Made by a program: the position numbers and the translations under genes. The notes beneath the pieces are model-generated. The model was given only the letters and a program-made list of their open reading frames with translations, did no database searches and was not told where the DNA came from. A DNA stretch of 64,000 nt from Argentina anserina (lineage: Eukaryota > Streptophyta > Magnoliopsida > Rosales > Rosaceae): NCBI RefSeq assembly GCF_933775445.1, contig NC_065877.1, positions 15,314,001 through 15,378,000 on the forward strand, read 5' to 3'. This document shows, in pieces, positions 11,508-23,500 of this stretch. Each line of letters opens with the position of its first letter. The first letter of the stretch is position 1.

Positions 11508-11664
11508 TTGATGATGATTTGACGTTGAACAAGAGAATACCAACGTACCTACCACAGTTGAATATGATCGAGCAAACCCAAATGGTAGATGAACTCAACC
11601 CCCACGCAATCACCAACCCACAAGACCAAATTATTATCTTTGAACTGTTCTTGGGATTTTAGTC

Positions 11665-11668
<4 letters not shown>

Positions 11669-11701
<33 letters not shown>
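11669..11701. repeat. (GA)n microsatellite
   Basis: About 16 uninterrupted GA units, CT on the strand of the 66-aa gene, consistent with a leader or core-promoter pyrimidine patch. Confidence 0.9.
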
Positions 11702-11703
<2 letters not shown>

Positions 11704-12771
11704 AGACTTGAAGTAGATACTTTTCAAAGCGGTCGAGAGATGGAGATGAAGGTTCTCAATTGCTCTATAGCATGTTTCCTTGATTTTGTAAAAGTTGTAC
11801 AAATGGTTACACTGGGAGTAGTGGCCCGGGGTCTTAAAGGAGGATATATTATTTGTTCGTTCTCCTTTTGCTCTGTGAAGCATTTACGTGAGGCGGTGAG
11901 GCAACCATCAAATAATAATAGTTGTTCCTCAAATGAAAAACAAACTTTCCCATCTGGTGAACTTTCATGATTAGGAGTATCGAACTTTCTACTCCTATTG
12001 AAACATCATAGGTTTTATAGAAGGGGGACTTTATAAATCCATTCGAAGTGTTTAGAAGAATTACAAACAAACATTATGTAACCGAAAAAAATATATATAT
12101 ACAAACATTAAGTCATCTCTAATGGTTATGTCAAATTTGCCAACTAAGCTCAACAACTATATTATTTAACGGACAGAAAAACCTCCAACCCAATACGTAT
12201 GTTACTCACGTAGATTTGACATACACTCCAATCATGTCAAATCAATTAATACTTTTTTAAAAGACAATGTCAACTAGTTCTTTAAGCTTTTTTGTTTTTT
12301 GTTGGTGTGTTAATTCTCTCATTGACTACCAATATCGCAATGTTTACTATCTCATTCAAAGAGAATTACACTGCAAAAATGAAAAAAAAAACAAGATCTA
12401 CAAATTTGATTCATATACATGCATCAATAAACCTCTTTGTTGACATTGAAGACGAAATTTTCATTTTCAACGGAGTTTTAAAGGGAGCGGTCAATGTGGA
12501 AGCTTGTGGACAACATGACGAGTGGGGGAACATGATTAAATTTGGAGACTTTTTGAGTCTGAAAGGGATTCGTCTACTGTGCAGCACTGTATCATATGCA
12601 GGGTTCACTATTCAACTGTGCATTTACCTTATATGCTGTTTAAATAAAAAAAATTTGACGGAGAATGGTGTGCCTTGATTTATGAATTTGTTTATTTACA
12701 TACCACAAATATATAAATTCATCTTATACTCAAAGGTAAACAATTATTTCTTTATCATTATTGCAAACTTA
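11702..12771. other. Intergenic spacer upstream of the 66-aa gene
   Basis: AT-rich. It includes the presumed promoter of the minus-strand 66-aa gene and a weak inverted pair of atgtcaaat motifs (about 12136 and 12236) that may be a degraded MITE. A 128-codon open frame near 12292-12678 shows no recognisable domain. Confidence 0.4.
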
Positions 12772-12993
12772 ATGGCTTCTAGACTTGAACTCTTAGCTTT
12801 TGCAAAGATATCTTTGAAAGAACTGCAAGAAGAAAAAGAAAAATATAAAAAATTAGTGAGATATAGAGATAACCTTCCTAGAAAAACCATAAATTACTGG
12901 GAAATTATTTATAGAGTCCAACGTAGAATCTACGAGACTAGAGAAAATATCAAAGTCCTCGAGAAATTTTCAAAGAAGATCAGAGACCCCTAA
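12772..12993 (+). CDS. 73-residue lysine/glutamate-rich ORF at the virus junction
   Basis: ATG at 12772 opens 73 residues that are strongly charged and helix-prone, with runs such as LKELQEEKEKYKKLVRYRDN and RVQRRIYETRENIKVLEKFS; a coiled coil is likely. It ends just upstream of the primer-site-like motif at 13027, so it may be a small leader or terminal ORF of the adjacent pararetrovirus. I do not recognise the family, and its expression is unknown. Confidence 0.35.
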   Translation: MASRLELLAFAKISLKELQEEKEKYKKLVRYRDNLPRKTINYWEIIYRVQRRIYETRENIKVLEKFSKKIRDP

Positions 12994-13026
12994 ACATTTT
13001 GAGCATCGGTTAGATCCGCCCCTACC

Positions 13027-13040
13027 TATTATCAGAGCCT
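13027..13040 (+). other. Possible initiator-tRNA(Met) primer-binding site with hairpin
   Basis: The sequence tattatcagagcct matches tggtatcagagc at 10 of 12 aligned positions, the plant initiator-Met tRNA complement that primes pararetrovirus and many retrotransposon reverse transcriptions. An imperfect hairpin (agcctgcct / aggtaggct) overlaps and follows it. The site fits the leader of the pararetrovirus whose coding remains resume at 15798. Two mismatches make this tentative. Confidence 0.4.
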
Positions 13041-13176
13041 GCCTAGCTCAAAAGCAGGTAGGCTAAAAGCCTTATGCCACAAAGTTGGCTTCTCTCAACT
13101 AACAAGAGAGAATCCAAACCAAAAAAATTATTAGGCCTTTTGTATTACAAAAGATTCTGATAGGTGGCAAAAGTGT

Positions 13177-15797
13177 TGTGAGCCTTTGAAAATTTTCTTT
13201 ATCTTTCCGGCATAATTGTCATGCTAACCAACATTTTTTCGAGATGTCAAATTGTTAGTCTATTATTTTTGTGTCGAACTACATGTCTTCGCAAGCGCGG
13301 AAGTACTATTTTTCCGACGTTCGGTATATTTTCTACGAATTTCTAATGTTTTAATTTGGGTTTTAGATTTGGGCCTGAGAGAAGCCCAAGCCCAAGCTAT
13401 TTCGGCCAGAGCCCAGGCCCACTCTTCTTCTCTCCTTCTTTTTCTTTTTCTTTCTTCCCTTCTTCATTCTTCCTCTTCTTCGCGTTCTCCCTTCTCTCTT
13501 TGAGAAAAAAACAAGGAGCGCAACAGCTCCTCCGCTGCACCGTGCCGCCTTCAGGTCACTCCACGACACGCCACCACCATCGTTCTTTCCCTCTCTCTCT
13601 CCTCTTTAAAACCTTGTTCTTGCATGTCAAGTTCAAGCAACACTCCAAGGAGATCGATTTTGGAGCAGTTGACGCCGACAGAGCTACTCGACGAGAATTC
13701 GAGCTCCGGTGAGCTTCCTTCACTTCTTGTTGGTAAGTTTAGCTTCTAATCTTCAAACCCAACTCAATTTCTTCCTCGATTTCTTGAATTAGAACATAAC
13801 CGAAGATCTTTCTCTTTTGCCATTGCCTCCGTCGCATCTCCTCCATCGACCTTGTTCTCCGGTGAGTTCTCCTTGCATCCAGGCGAGTTTGAGGAAGAGT
13901 CGAAGCTTCTAGGCAGTAGTAGACCAACGAGGAGCCTGGGAGCAGCTGTAACAGCACGGAATCGCAACAGCTCTGACCGGATTCATTCCGATGATTCGTA
14001 GAGGTATCAAACGAGCTCCAATCTTCTTGATTTTAGTGTTGTTGTGATCGTATTGTTATTTCGATTCGTTTGGTATGGTTGCATGCTAAATTAGAAGTGT
14101 TAGAAATCGGATCTTTCGCCGGAATTGCATATCAGAGGTGAAGGGTAAAATTACCCTTTTACCGTTTTATTGCCGTTGTGAAAATACCAAAATGCCCTTG
14201 TTGACTTTCAATAATTAGGGTCTTGCCTCTAGTAGTAAATAAGTTGAAAAGTTACTGTTTTATCCAAATTGTAATTAATTTAATTTACCTAAATCTCGAT
14301 TCAACCTTTTTACCTTTAAGTTTCTCGATTTAAATCAGATTAAGGAAATTTAGTAACTTTTCACTAAAACGTAATTTTAGCTCTACGGTTAAATCTAAAA
14401 CTCGATTTCCGCCCGGTTCGGAAATCGAGGAACTCTTAAGTGTGAGAGATTTAAATGCCGGAAGGATAAATTTAATATTTATATTAACGATCATTCGCGT
14501 CTTAAATCTAAGATACGAATATCTATAAAATAAATTCACACTCACGTTTAGAAAAGTCAACCGATCATCTCGAGACCTCGACTTGGGTAGTCAAACTAGT
14601 CAAATCGACGATCAATTACTAAATCGACTAAAAACGTTGTGACCCTTATTCATTTTCGTTATTTATTTAGCTATGAGACTTGCTTGCGGGACGCGATTAT
14701 ACGCAGAGCACGAGGAGCGAGACTTGGGGCGCGAACTTCGACGCTACTATATCAGGAAGGGTGAGCCGGTACCTTCCGGGTTAGTGGTTTTCTATATATA
14801 AAATGTATATGCTATACGTCTTTATCACATGTTGCATTTATTTGCATTTTACTTTGGTCGTAATGTCTCGAGACTGACCCTTTCATTTTATACATGATTA
14901 TAAGTCGGTGATTCCGTGTACTGATGACTGGCACCGCATGTATTATTATTATATGGTAAATCATGCGTCCTGATGTCCGAGCACCATGATTTATCCGCGG
15001 TGAATCTATTGTCTTGATGTCCGGCACCGTGTGGTTAACTACTACGGTGATAACCGTGTCCTGATGTCTGGCACCGTAGTACATTATTGGCTCTTGGTTC
15101 ACCTGAAGGCGAACCTTAGAGCCGGTCAGTTAGATGTACCCTATTGGCGCATTGATATTTCGAGCCGAGTCGCATATTTTACATATGCATGATTTTACTT
15201 GATTTGCCCTAAACTTTACGAGACTTGTTATAGTCTAGGTTTAACTTTCGTTACGTGGTTTTACGCTAACGGTCTATATATATACTTTTATATTTATATA
15301 TATGTATAGATATAAATGGTTTTCAAACCTAACTACAGTTGGGTCGTCTCACCGCATCGGGTTAGCGAGGATGAGTGCTCACCCCGACTTTTCAGGTACC
15401 TGGAAGCTGGTACGCGAGGACTTGGATTAGGTGCTAGTGGCGTTGCATCGCTCGTGGTTCACTTTCGATAGTGAGGAGTTAGCTTCCAATGTGACTTATC
15501 TGATCTCAGTTTCTACTTTAATAATTGCACGATGAGTACTTTGTTACTTTTCATTTTAGTTGTGCAGTTGTTTTCCTTTGGCCCGTATTTATTATGGTGA
15601 CGCACTTTTCCCATGTCATATTTGAACTTTCATTTTATTTGCTACCTTCCGCTTATCCGTATTTATTCAATAAATTGAGTTTCCTTTGTTTTTAACCCAA
15701 ATTTACTATTATTTACTTATCCACATATCCTTGTAGTCGTAACTTAGTACTGTCGATGCGTAGGATCCCGTATCGAAAATGGTCCCGGGGTGTGACA
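13177..15797 (+). mobile_element. Solo LTR of a long-LTR gypsy element, inserted in the pararetrovirus
   Basis: The segment begins TGTGAGCC and ends CCCGGGGTGTGACA, bounded by an exact 5-bp duplication, agtgt, at 13172-13176 and 15798-15802. No gag-pol and no second LTR are present, so this is a solo LTR (2,621 bp) left by recombination between two LTRs. The GTGTGACA end and large size suggest a Tekay/Del-like chromovirus; this is inference. Imperfect internal repeats of tgatgtc-ggcaccg occur around 14920-15085. The pararetrovirus frame can be followed from just left of the LTR to just right of it, so the virus was there first. Confidence 0.8.
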
Positions 15798-16126
15798 AGT
15801 GTTTTCATTCAAGACATATCCAAGATGATCAATACTCGATACAATACGCCTGTAGAGTACTGAATACACTCTACGACGAATTCTCTCATCTTCAACAAGA
15901 GATAGGAGTTGAAGAACTTAACCCAACCCGGCCAAATTTGATAGAATTTCTAAACCATTTATCTAGCAACAAGGCTGTAGAAAAGCTGCTTGTACAACTT
16001 GAGAGATTTCATCTCAAGATCAATCAACTTGAAGAAGTAATCACAAGGATTGGAAGGCTTGAAGTAAAGCTTGACTACCTCAAAGAAAAGCAATATCTGC
16101 TAGACATAGAAAATAAGTTAGTTTGA
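15798..16126 (+). pseudogene. Viral polyprotein N-terminal helical region (fragment)
   Basis: The frame to the stop near 16126 encodes a helix-rich stretch with heptad-like leucines (NLIEFLNHLSSNKAVEKLLV and following), likely a coiled coil. The same frame can be read leftwards across the agtgt duplication into 13172 and before, showing where the LTR interrupted it. Further downstream to about 16680 the reading is broken by several stops. Confidence 0.55.
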
Positions 16127-16679
16127 ACAGAAACCCTTGATAATAACATCCAAGAGCAAGCGTTTGAACTAAGAAAAACTCAAGAAATTCTGAAAGAGCA
16201 TTTAGAAGCCCTTATTGCCCGAAAATGATGAATTAAAGTGTTGAGGTAAAAGTCAAGGAAAGAGACAAAAAAGCAAAATGCTTATATCTTCCTACTTCAG
16301 AAGCCCTTGCTGAAAACCTGAAAGCAATAATTCATCAATAAAATTATAATATTACATATCTTTAAGAGATAGGAATGGAGTTGGAAGAACAATTCAGAGA
16401 GTTGAATCTTAAACTCTCCAATTTGGAAAAAAGCATAGAAAAAAATCGATGAAGAACAATTAGCTCAAAATGTAGCTAGTAAGGTGATCTTACCTTCCTA
16501 CCCAAGAGAAGAAGTAAGCTTAAGTTTAGTGAACCTAAGCTTCTTACATGGAAATCCTTTAATTTCACTTAGAGAAGGAACATAAAAATGTTTAGCATGG
16601 TATTCAGTAAAAGAAGAACAATTCATGTACAACTCACCAATGCTCAAGAATTTGAGTACAATGAGATATAATCAAGTGT

Positions 16680-17624
16680 ACGGGAGACTACAGCTCCTAA
16701 ATTTAGACTCAACGAAATTTATAAGAGAGGTTCTTTCATTTTCTAGATTCTCATAGGTTCAAGATTATTGAACTAACCATTCCGGCAACAAGCGAAGAAA
16801 CTGACATTAGGTTGATAACTCAAAAGGAAGTAAGTGAAGCAATTCGAAGAAGTTATTCATACATGTACATTGGAGCAGTTCAAGTGGGAATAAAACTTCT
16901 AGCCATAGACAGAATAGACTGCTCTGTCTTATGTGTCCTGCAAGATGACATGATAACAGACTTCAAGAAAAGCCTGATAGGAACGGTGGAAGCCTCTCTA
17001 TGTAATCAAGTTGCCTACTTCAATGTTTATCCAAACTTCACTACGCATCTCAGAGATGCACCACAGTCTCAGGTTGAGAATCAAGACAGATGGGAATCTA
17101 TAAAAAGGGGAATGATGAAGCTTGCCATAGATTACCGAATCTATTATAAGCTCATGAGCTTGAGTGTTGCCCCAAACACTAAATTCCTTAACAGTCCCGG
17201 AATCACTACATCCATCCTCACCAATCTAAGAAATCATACTGAGCTGAAACATATTACAAAATGGAATGAGGTGACATTTCCACGAGAATTTGACCTGACT
17301 CCTCCAATCAAGCAAATTGAGAATACCAAAGCATCAATCTATGAATACATGGGAGGAAAGATAAGCCTGCAATTCCATAGACATTCGTTTGCCAGTTATG
17401 AAGAAGGAAACACTTCGGGAACCAAGTCACTTACGTTCCTTGAAGAATCATTCAAGGAACAAGATACGAAGAGACCAATGAAGATGCTTAGGGCTAAAAG
17501 ACTCAAGAATCTATATGCAAAGGCAGAAAAGTGTAAGTCAGCAGAAGAGTTAGGAGAAATCATGCAAAAAATCTCACAGGTTGAGATAAGAAGAAAACCA
17601 AGAAGGAAGATTCTTCCATATTAA
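16680..17624 (+). pseudogene. Viral movement protein (30K family) remnant
   Basis: A 270-codon frame from 16812, with related codons slightly upstream in other frames. It carries SYMYIGAVQVGIKLL and a later aspartate-containing DDMITDFKKSLIGTVEAS, the arrangement of the 30K-superfamily movement proteins that open plasmodesmata in Caulimoviridae. The N-terminal part is frameshifted around 16740-16810. It is the longest uninterrupted frame in the virus. Confidence 0.7.
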
Positions 17625-17639
17625 GAGGCTAAACCAGAA

Positions 17640-18770
17640 TCTGGTGAATCCTCTAACATGGATACAAAAAATATGAATACTGCAAATCCCCCTCAAGGAA
17701 GTACATTAGTTCAGTATATCACGAACTACCCTACTAAGATCATTAGAGAAAATAAAATTAAACTTCCCAAAGGATTAGCCCCTACAGGAAAACCTGGAGA
17801 AAGGAGTTCTCAAAAGTTCATTCCTATTGAACCAAAATGGGGACAGTCGATATTTGAAAAAGGAGTACTATCTTGATCTAGACCAGGTTGGAGATAAAAG
17901 AAAAGTCATAGACAATTGGGTGGCTAGCTTGAGATTAACCAAGCCTTGGTATTGTCAAAATATGAGTACTCTGAAGCTCATGCCTATTACGAGTCAACAC
18001 TGACCGGAATAGTCCAGAAGTGGTATCAATCCTTCAAGAGGAACACCCAGTGGCCTGATTAGGCGACCAAGTTGGCTCAAACCAACAATTCTCTTGATTT
18101 TGCATGTCCGATATATGCACAATTTTGCGGAGATATAACGAGGCATAGTGAGCAGGCAAAGGAAAAACCCAAAGGCAAACATTCAAAAGTTAAGTATCTG
18201 CAACATGAGATACATTGATGAGTACACCAATGAGTTCCAGAATTACTATTACAGTATCGGAGACATAGATAATGAAGATCTGGTAAGAACCTATTATAGG
18301 AAACTACCATAACCCTAGAACGATACAGTGGCACAGTTTCTAGAAGAAAATCCCTTTACATTTTTTTTACAGTAGGAGGGATTGCAGAGGAGAGTCAAGG
18401 CTCTCCTGAGAAGGCAATGTGTAGAGAACATGAAATCGAAAACTGCGAAGAAACAATTCAGAGGAGTTAAAAACATGTATCCCAAGATATTGGAGACTCT
18501 TACGCAGTGAGGATGTCACACGGAAAGAAAATACAAGAAGAAGTTCTCTAACAACAAAGTTGGAAAGAAAATTTTTTCCTCAAAAAAGAAGTACAATTTC
18601 CAGAAAATCTTCAAAAGAAGACCTGAAGGTGAAAAAGGAAAATTTGATTCCAGAAAAAGATTTTTCAAGAAAAAGAAAACCAATCATGGTTCTACAAGAG
18701 ATGTTAAGAAATGCCGATGTTGGTTGTGTAAAGTAGAAGGACATTATGCTAATGAGTGTCCAAAAAAGGA
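17640..18770 (+). pseudogene. Viral coat-protein region with CCHC zinc knuckle
   Basis: Broken frames with lysine-rich stretches, ending in an intact zinc knuckle at 18718-18759: C-X2-C-X4-H-X4-C (CWLCKVEGHYANEC). This knuckle, after a basic patch, is the nucleic-acid-binding mark of pararetrovirus coat proteins. At least two stops and several frame changes precede it. An acidic tract (about 18790-18960) follows, also typical of coat-protein C-termini. Confidence 0.65.
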
Positions 18771-19389
18771 TAAAACATCATCAAGAGCTCTAATTGAAGA
18801 ATATGAAGAAGCGATTGAGTATGAAAACTTGAAAGGGTTCGAAATAGTATATTCTGATGAAGAGAATGATTCTGTTTATTCTCTTGAGTACTCGTCAGAA
18901 GATGATTTCAAAGAAGCCTCTTCAGAAAGTACAGAAGAAGAAGAAGAAGATAACGATGAAATATATTGTCCTATCTTTGTGTTGCAGTTTCTCAATCAGA
19001 AACAAGATATATCTGATATTATCAGTGGTTTCTATCCTAATCCAGGAAAATTCACTTGTGATTTCTGTAAGATCGCAGAAAATGAATTGATTACAATGTA
19101 TTGTGAAAACACAGGAGAAACTTATCATTAAGAATGTTTCTTAGCAGAATTGAGGAGAAGAACAGGAGAAAAAGAAGCTTATATTCTTATAGAACAAGAA
19201 TATGCAGAGTTCTATGATTCAATAGAACAAAAGGAGGAATTAAAAAAAAAACAAAGCTCGAAGAAGACATGAAAATGGTAAAGGTAGTAATTTCATGAAG
19301 TTAAAAGAGAGAATTAACAGATTCTATTAGTACCAACAAAGGAATAGAAGATCATTCTAACAAAAACCATCATCTCACCAGAGAGCCTA

Positions 19390-19690
19390 TCATTGAAAGG
19401 ATTAACCCTTTCATGGAATTGCTAATTGAAGAAAAAAACGAAGAACATGTCAAGCAAGTTCAAACTAGCAGATTCAGCAACTACATCACCATAGGATTAA
19501 AGTTTCCCAAATACAAGAAATACCACCTGTATGCATTCGTTGACAGTGGCTCAGGATATAAACTTGCCAAGCGATATGCCAACCCAGACGAATATTGGGA
19601 AAAAGCGCCAAGAGCAGTCACTGGGGTCGCTATGGGAGAACATGAGATCATCATGACACTATGGCGCGAAATGTTAACATTTCCCTAGGT
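19390..19690 (+). pseudogene. Viral aspartic protease domain
   Basis: The frame from 19413 contains DSGSG at 19542-19556, the catalytic D-(S/T)-G triad of retropepsin-type proteases, preceded by a typical strand (YAFV). It is cut by a stop near 19687. In the virus this domain would cleave the polyprotein. Confidence 0.65.
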
Positions 19691-20149
19691 GGAGGAAACT
19701 ATAAATGCAAGATTATCTGGCAATGAGAAAGCTAGGGAGCTGATGTATTGATTGGAAATGGTTTCCTTCTCTAGCAAACTGTGGTTCAAAATTCACAAAT
19801 GATTGGATTTAAAAAGAACCGTAAGTTCTTCTGAAAATTTCGCCTTGCAGAAGCAGTAAGTGTCACCGGAAAATGATTTACGGATCAATATCAAAGGTCG
19901 TCAGCGAATACTGGTGATTATAAGCCTATTTTGGAACCCATTTTGTTGCTAAATGATCATTTAAAAGATCACTGTGAGATAGTGTCAAACATGGAATCAG
20001 AAGATTCTGAGTCAGGAGAAGCGTTCAATTTTCCTGAAAATGGATTTGATTTAGATTCATTAGAACTAGAAAGCTCAGATGGAGAAGAGGAATATATCAG
20101 AGAGCATAACCTGAAGGTGTATACTAATAGAGTTGAGCAAAAGAAGGTA

Positions 20150-21560
20150 CCAACTATTGCTGAAATAGAGAATTTGTTAAAACCAGTAATTAGTGAAGAT
20201 CCTCAACTATACTGGGACAAATATCCGGTATATTGCCAGCTTAAAATGTATGATGCCAACGCCATCTGCCTTGTCAAAGCCATCCCTCATTTTAGGGAAG
20301 AAGATAGGAAAGAGATGGAAAGTCAGATTCAAGAACTACTTGAGAAAAGGTTAATCAGACATTGAAACAGTCTCCATCATGCTTTACCTTTCCTAGTAAG
20401 AAACCATGCGGAACAGGTTAGAGGTAAAGCTTGGATGGTCATTGATTACATAGATGCTAACAAAAGATCGTTAAAGACGGTTATGAGATAGCTCAAGTGA
20501 GGGTCCTCATAAATTGTCTCAAAGGAGCAAATTTTTTTTTCCAAGTTTGATGCTGAATCAGGATTTTGACAAGTGAAAATGCATCCAGATTCCATAGCCT
20601 TGACGACTTTTGAAATACCACAAGGGCATTACGAATGGCTGGTTATGACGTTTGGTCTCAAGCAGACTCTATCTATTTTCCAAAGGAAGATGGACAACAT
20701 TTTAAAGCCCTATTTAGATTTTTGCATAGTTTATATAGACGATATCTTAGTCTTCTCAAGAACTATGAATAAACATCTGAAGCACCTGAAGCAAGTCTGT
20801 AAGCTTATTGTCCAGAAAGGAATCATTTTGGGACAAAAGAAGATACATTTGGTCTCCAAGAAAGATCGAATTTTTGGGTATTCATGTTAAAGATGGAAAG
20901 ATTCGTCTCCAAGAACACATTGTTAAGAAGATTAGCCAATTCCCATATCAAATCCCTGATGCAAAATCTTGCAAATATTTTTAGGAGTTATCAACTTTGC
21001 TAGAGACTTTATCCCTCAAATAAGTGATCTTACTGCTTTACTCTCACCAAAAACTAGTTCTAAGAAAAAATGGTGCTTTACGGAAGATGACAATAATATT
21101 GTCAAAAAGATCAAGGAGTTAACCCGAAGTCTACCCCTATTACAACTGCTAGAAGAATGAGACTTAATCATTTTGCAGACAGATGCAAATAATTAGTACT
21201 GGGCAAGAGTAGTTCTGGCCATGACCCAGGATACCAATCATGAAAAGATCTGCAAATTCCTATCCAAAAAATTTAATGTGGCAGAATTAAACTATTCCAC
21301 TGGAGATAAAAAGGTGTTAGCTCTAATCAAGAGCTTCAAAGGCAATGAAGCATTCCTAGGAAATAAATTTGTAGTTAGAACTGATAATAAAAGAGTTAAA
21401 AAATTTAAAAACTACAAATTAACTGATCCAGCATATAGATGAAGAGTATTAAGGTGGCAAATGTTTCTATCTCAATATGAATATGATGTGGAAATGGTTG
21501 CAAGTAACAAGAACTTCTTGCCATACACTCTTACTAGGGAAATGACAACATTCAGAAGAG
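20150..21560 (+). pseudogene. Viral reverse transcriptase and RNase H
   Basis: The RT palm motif YIDD is present at 20732-20743, followed by ILVFS. Upstream lies the IPQGHYEWLVMTFGL segment of RT motif B/C spacing, and downstream the connection FLGVINFARDFIPQ. RNase H-type residues follow to about 21560 (VVRTDNK). The region is split by stops and frame changes near 20365, 20540, 20888, 20980, 21160 and 21442. RT relates it to the Caulimoviridae/gypsy group; the missing integrase separates it from gypsy. Confidence 0.8.
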
Positions 21561-21599
21561 AAGATGGAGATAAAGATGAAAGATGAAATCCTAGGAGCA

Positions 21600-22920
21600 G
21601 GAAATCGGAACTACAGAGTTTTTGGAACAGAACAAAAAAGGAAACAAGATAGTTGGACCTCTACATGACGGACCAGGTTACCAATTCATTACGTCTTATG
21701 AAGCAGCTGCATCGGCCCCGATCAAAACTGAAGATAGGATTCAACCAGGGGGTTGGGATCAAAAGTGCGAGAAAGGTACTCCAGGTTTTGATGAAGAAGA
21801 AAAACTCAGAAAAGAATTTTGTTGTGTCCCAAGGATACAACCTAAATTGATCGATCTCAGGGTAAAAGACCGGCTAGCCCGTCTCAAACGACAGACGGTA
21901 AAGGCTTATCAAGTCCGTTGAAAGCTGCTGCTTTTCCAAAAAGCAGAATAGCCCCTTGTAGGTGAAAAATGGTTGAAGTCACTGGAAAGAAAAACGTTCA
22001 CGGCTATCCTTTGAAGATATTCAAAGAACCAGTATTCAAAACGGAGAAGCTATTGGCTTTCAAGCATAAGATCGATATGGATAATGTTCTATAAGCTTTC
22101 TATGAGGAAGACGAAGAACATCTGCTGAAAAGTCTCAATGCCTTGACAGAAGAATTGTATGGAGTCCATGCAAAAGAAAAAGAAAAGAAAAAAAAAGGAA
22201 GGCGGTGCAATGATCAAATATGTGGAATGTCCTGAAAACGCGCGAATTCTTATTTCAGCCCAAAAGGAATTAGCTTGGTGGGAATTTCACTTTAAAATCA
22301 GAGTCGGTATAATAGTTTCTGGCCCATATTATAGGAGATATCTTGTACATGTTCAAGCTGAACACCTTCAGAAGCAGAAGCTATGGCTCATTGAGAATGG
22401 ATTTGTGCACAATCTTTGGACTAAGTCAAACGAAGACCTATAGGGTTTTCCAGAAATCATAACTCAAGCAATAAAGAACATTCATCTAGATGGATGCATC
22501 TTGAGACTGAAATTCATTTCTACCCTTCCGAAATGGGAAGTGTTGGATGGACGCAAACGTTACATTTCTCCATATCACTATGTGTGAATTATTCAGGGTC
22601 CGATCAAGAGTTCAAAAGATTCAGGGAAAAATGCTAATCCCAACAATAGCATTCTGTGGATGAAAGTCATGGCCATTATGTGCATCAAAACATGGTTCGA
22701 AGGGATTATGAGTCCAGTCTTTTAGCCAGTGGAGAAAAAATCATAGTCACATGGTACAATCATCCTCCACCAGATGCTTGTAATTTCTTCTCTGCCATCA
22801 TGAGAAATGATAGATGGAACTACATAAACAACTGCATGGCTAAAAAGAGTAGAGAAAGGATACATGATTCCTTATCATTTTCCCTATGACTCAGATCTGG
22901 ATGAAAAAGAAGACACTGAA
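21600..22920 (+). pseudogene. Viral 3' region and second ORF remnant
   Basis: Open pieces at 21622-21921 and 22159-22443, then broken frames to about 22910. One holds KELAWWEFHFKIRV and a YISPYHY-like segment. Florendovirus-like genomes carry an extra ORF of unknown function at this position, so I infer the same here; I do not recognise a catalytic domain. Confidence 0.45.
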
Positions 22921-23196
22921 TAAGAAAGTGACCATGAAGGCCAAAATTCTTTGACAGATTATGACTGTGCAATGAAGAATATTACAATGTCACAAATATG
23001 ATGGAAAAGTAAGAGCTGCCAACGCATACAAAAAAGGAACGTGAGTTGTTGACACATCCAAACAATAAAAACTTCTCTTTCTGCTTTTATGAAATAGTTT
23101 ACGGACGCATAATGACAACCAGCTTTAGAAAAGGAGTAGATTCTTTGTCGTCCATTTTCGAAAGTGAGTTCGGTTTGATACTTAGAGTCTGAGCTC

Positions 23197-23205
23197 TATA
23201 TAAGG
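23197..23205 (+). promoter_or_regulatory. 35S-like TATA box of the pararetrovirus
   Basis: tctatataagga sits after the last viral ORF and before the leader. Layout and sequence resemble the caulimovirus pregenomic promoter (TATATAAGGA followed by an A/G-rich start region). Activity is unknown. Confidence 0.55.
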
Positions 23206-23492
23206 AGTAAGAACTTCTTTGGGAAGGCAGAAGTTGAAAGGGAGAAAAATCAGAAGATTGTGGCATAGTCTCAGAAAGAAAGAGTGTCATTCTGCTGAGT
23301 TTTCTGAGAATAAGAGTGTATAGATAGCTTGAGTGTGTGTGTGCTTAATAATTGTGTGAAATATCCTTCTGCTGTATAAATATGGTGTGGAGTACATTTT
23401 TCAAGTAAGTTTATATTTTACTTATGTGTAGCTAAAAAGCTGTAGTTGTTTACCTAAGAGGAAGACTGAGTTTTATATTTGTATTTATGTTG

Positions 23493-23498
23493 AATAAA
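23493..23498 (+). terminator. Probable viral poly(A) signal
   Basis: AATAAA about 290 bp downstream of the TATA box. In Caulimoviridae the poly(A) signal lies shortly after the transcription start, giving a terminally redundant pregenomic RNA; the spacing here fits loosely. Confidence 0.4.
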
Positions 23499-23500
23499 TA

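Larger units (their letters stand above)
15798..23500 (+). other. Endogenous pararetrovirus (Caulimoviridae), decayed
   Basis: An integrated DNA-virus copy with domains in the order expected for florendovirus/petuvirus-like genomes: N-terminal helical region, movement protein, coat protein with CCHC knuckle, aspartic protease, reverse transcriptase, RNase H, a second downstream ORF, then a 35S-like TATA and poly(A) signal. There is no integrase, LTR or tRNA-primed LTR end, which excludes an ordinary retrotransposon. Stops and frameshifts occur in nearly every domain, so this copy cannot make the polyprotein. The genus-level placement is inference from domain order; the leader probably begins to the left of the solo LTR at 13177. 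Confidence 0.85.

Noticed and set aside
13356..13712. Plus-strand open frame rich in Ser/Phe/Pro
   Set aside because: Lies inside the solo LTR in a CT-rich stretch; no domain and a competing frame overlaps.
15798..23500. Active virus or functional viral ORFs
   Set aside because: Stops and frameshifts interrupt the protease, RT, RNase H and coat regions; only the movement protein part remains long.
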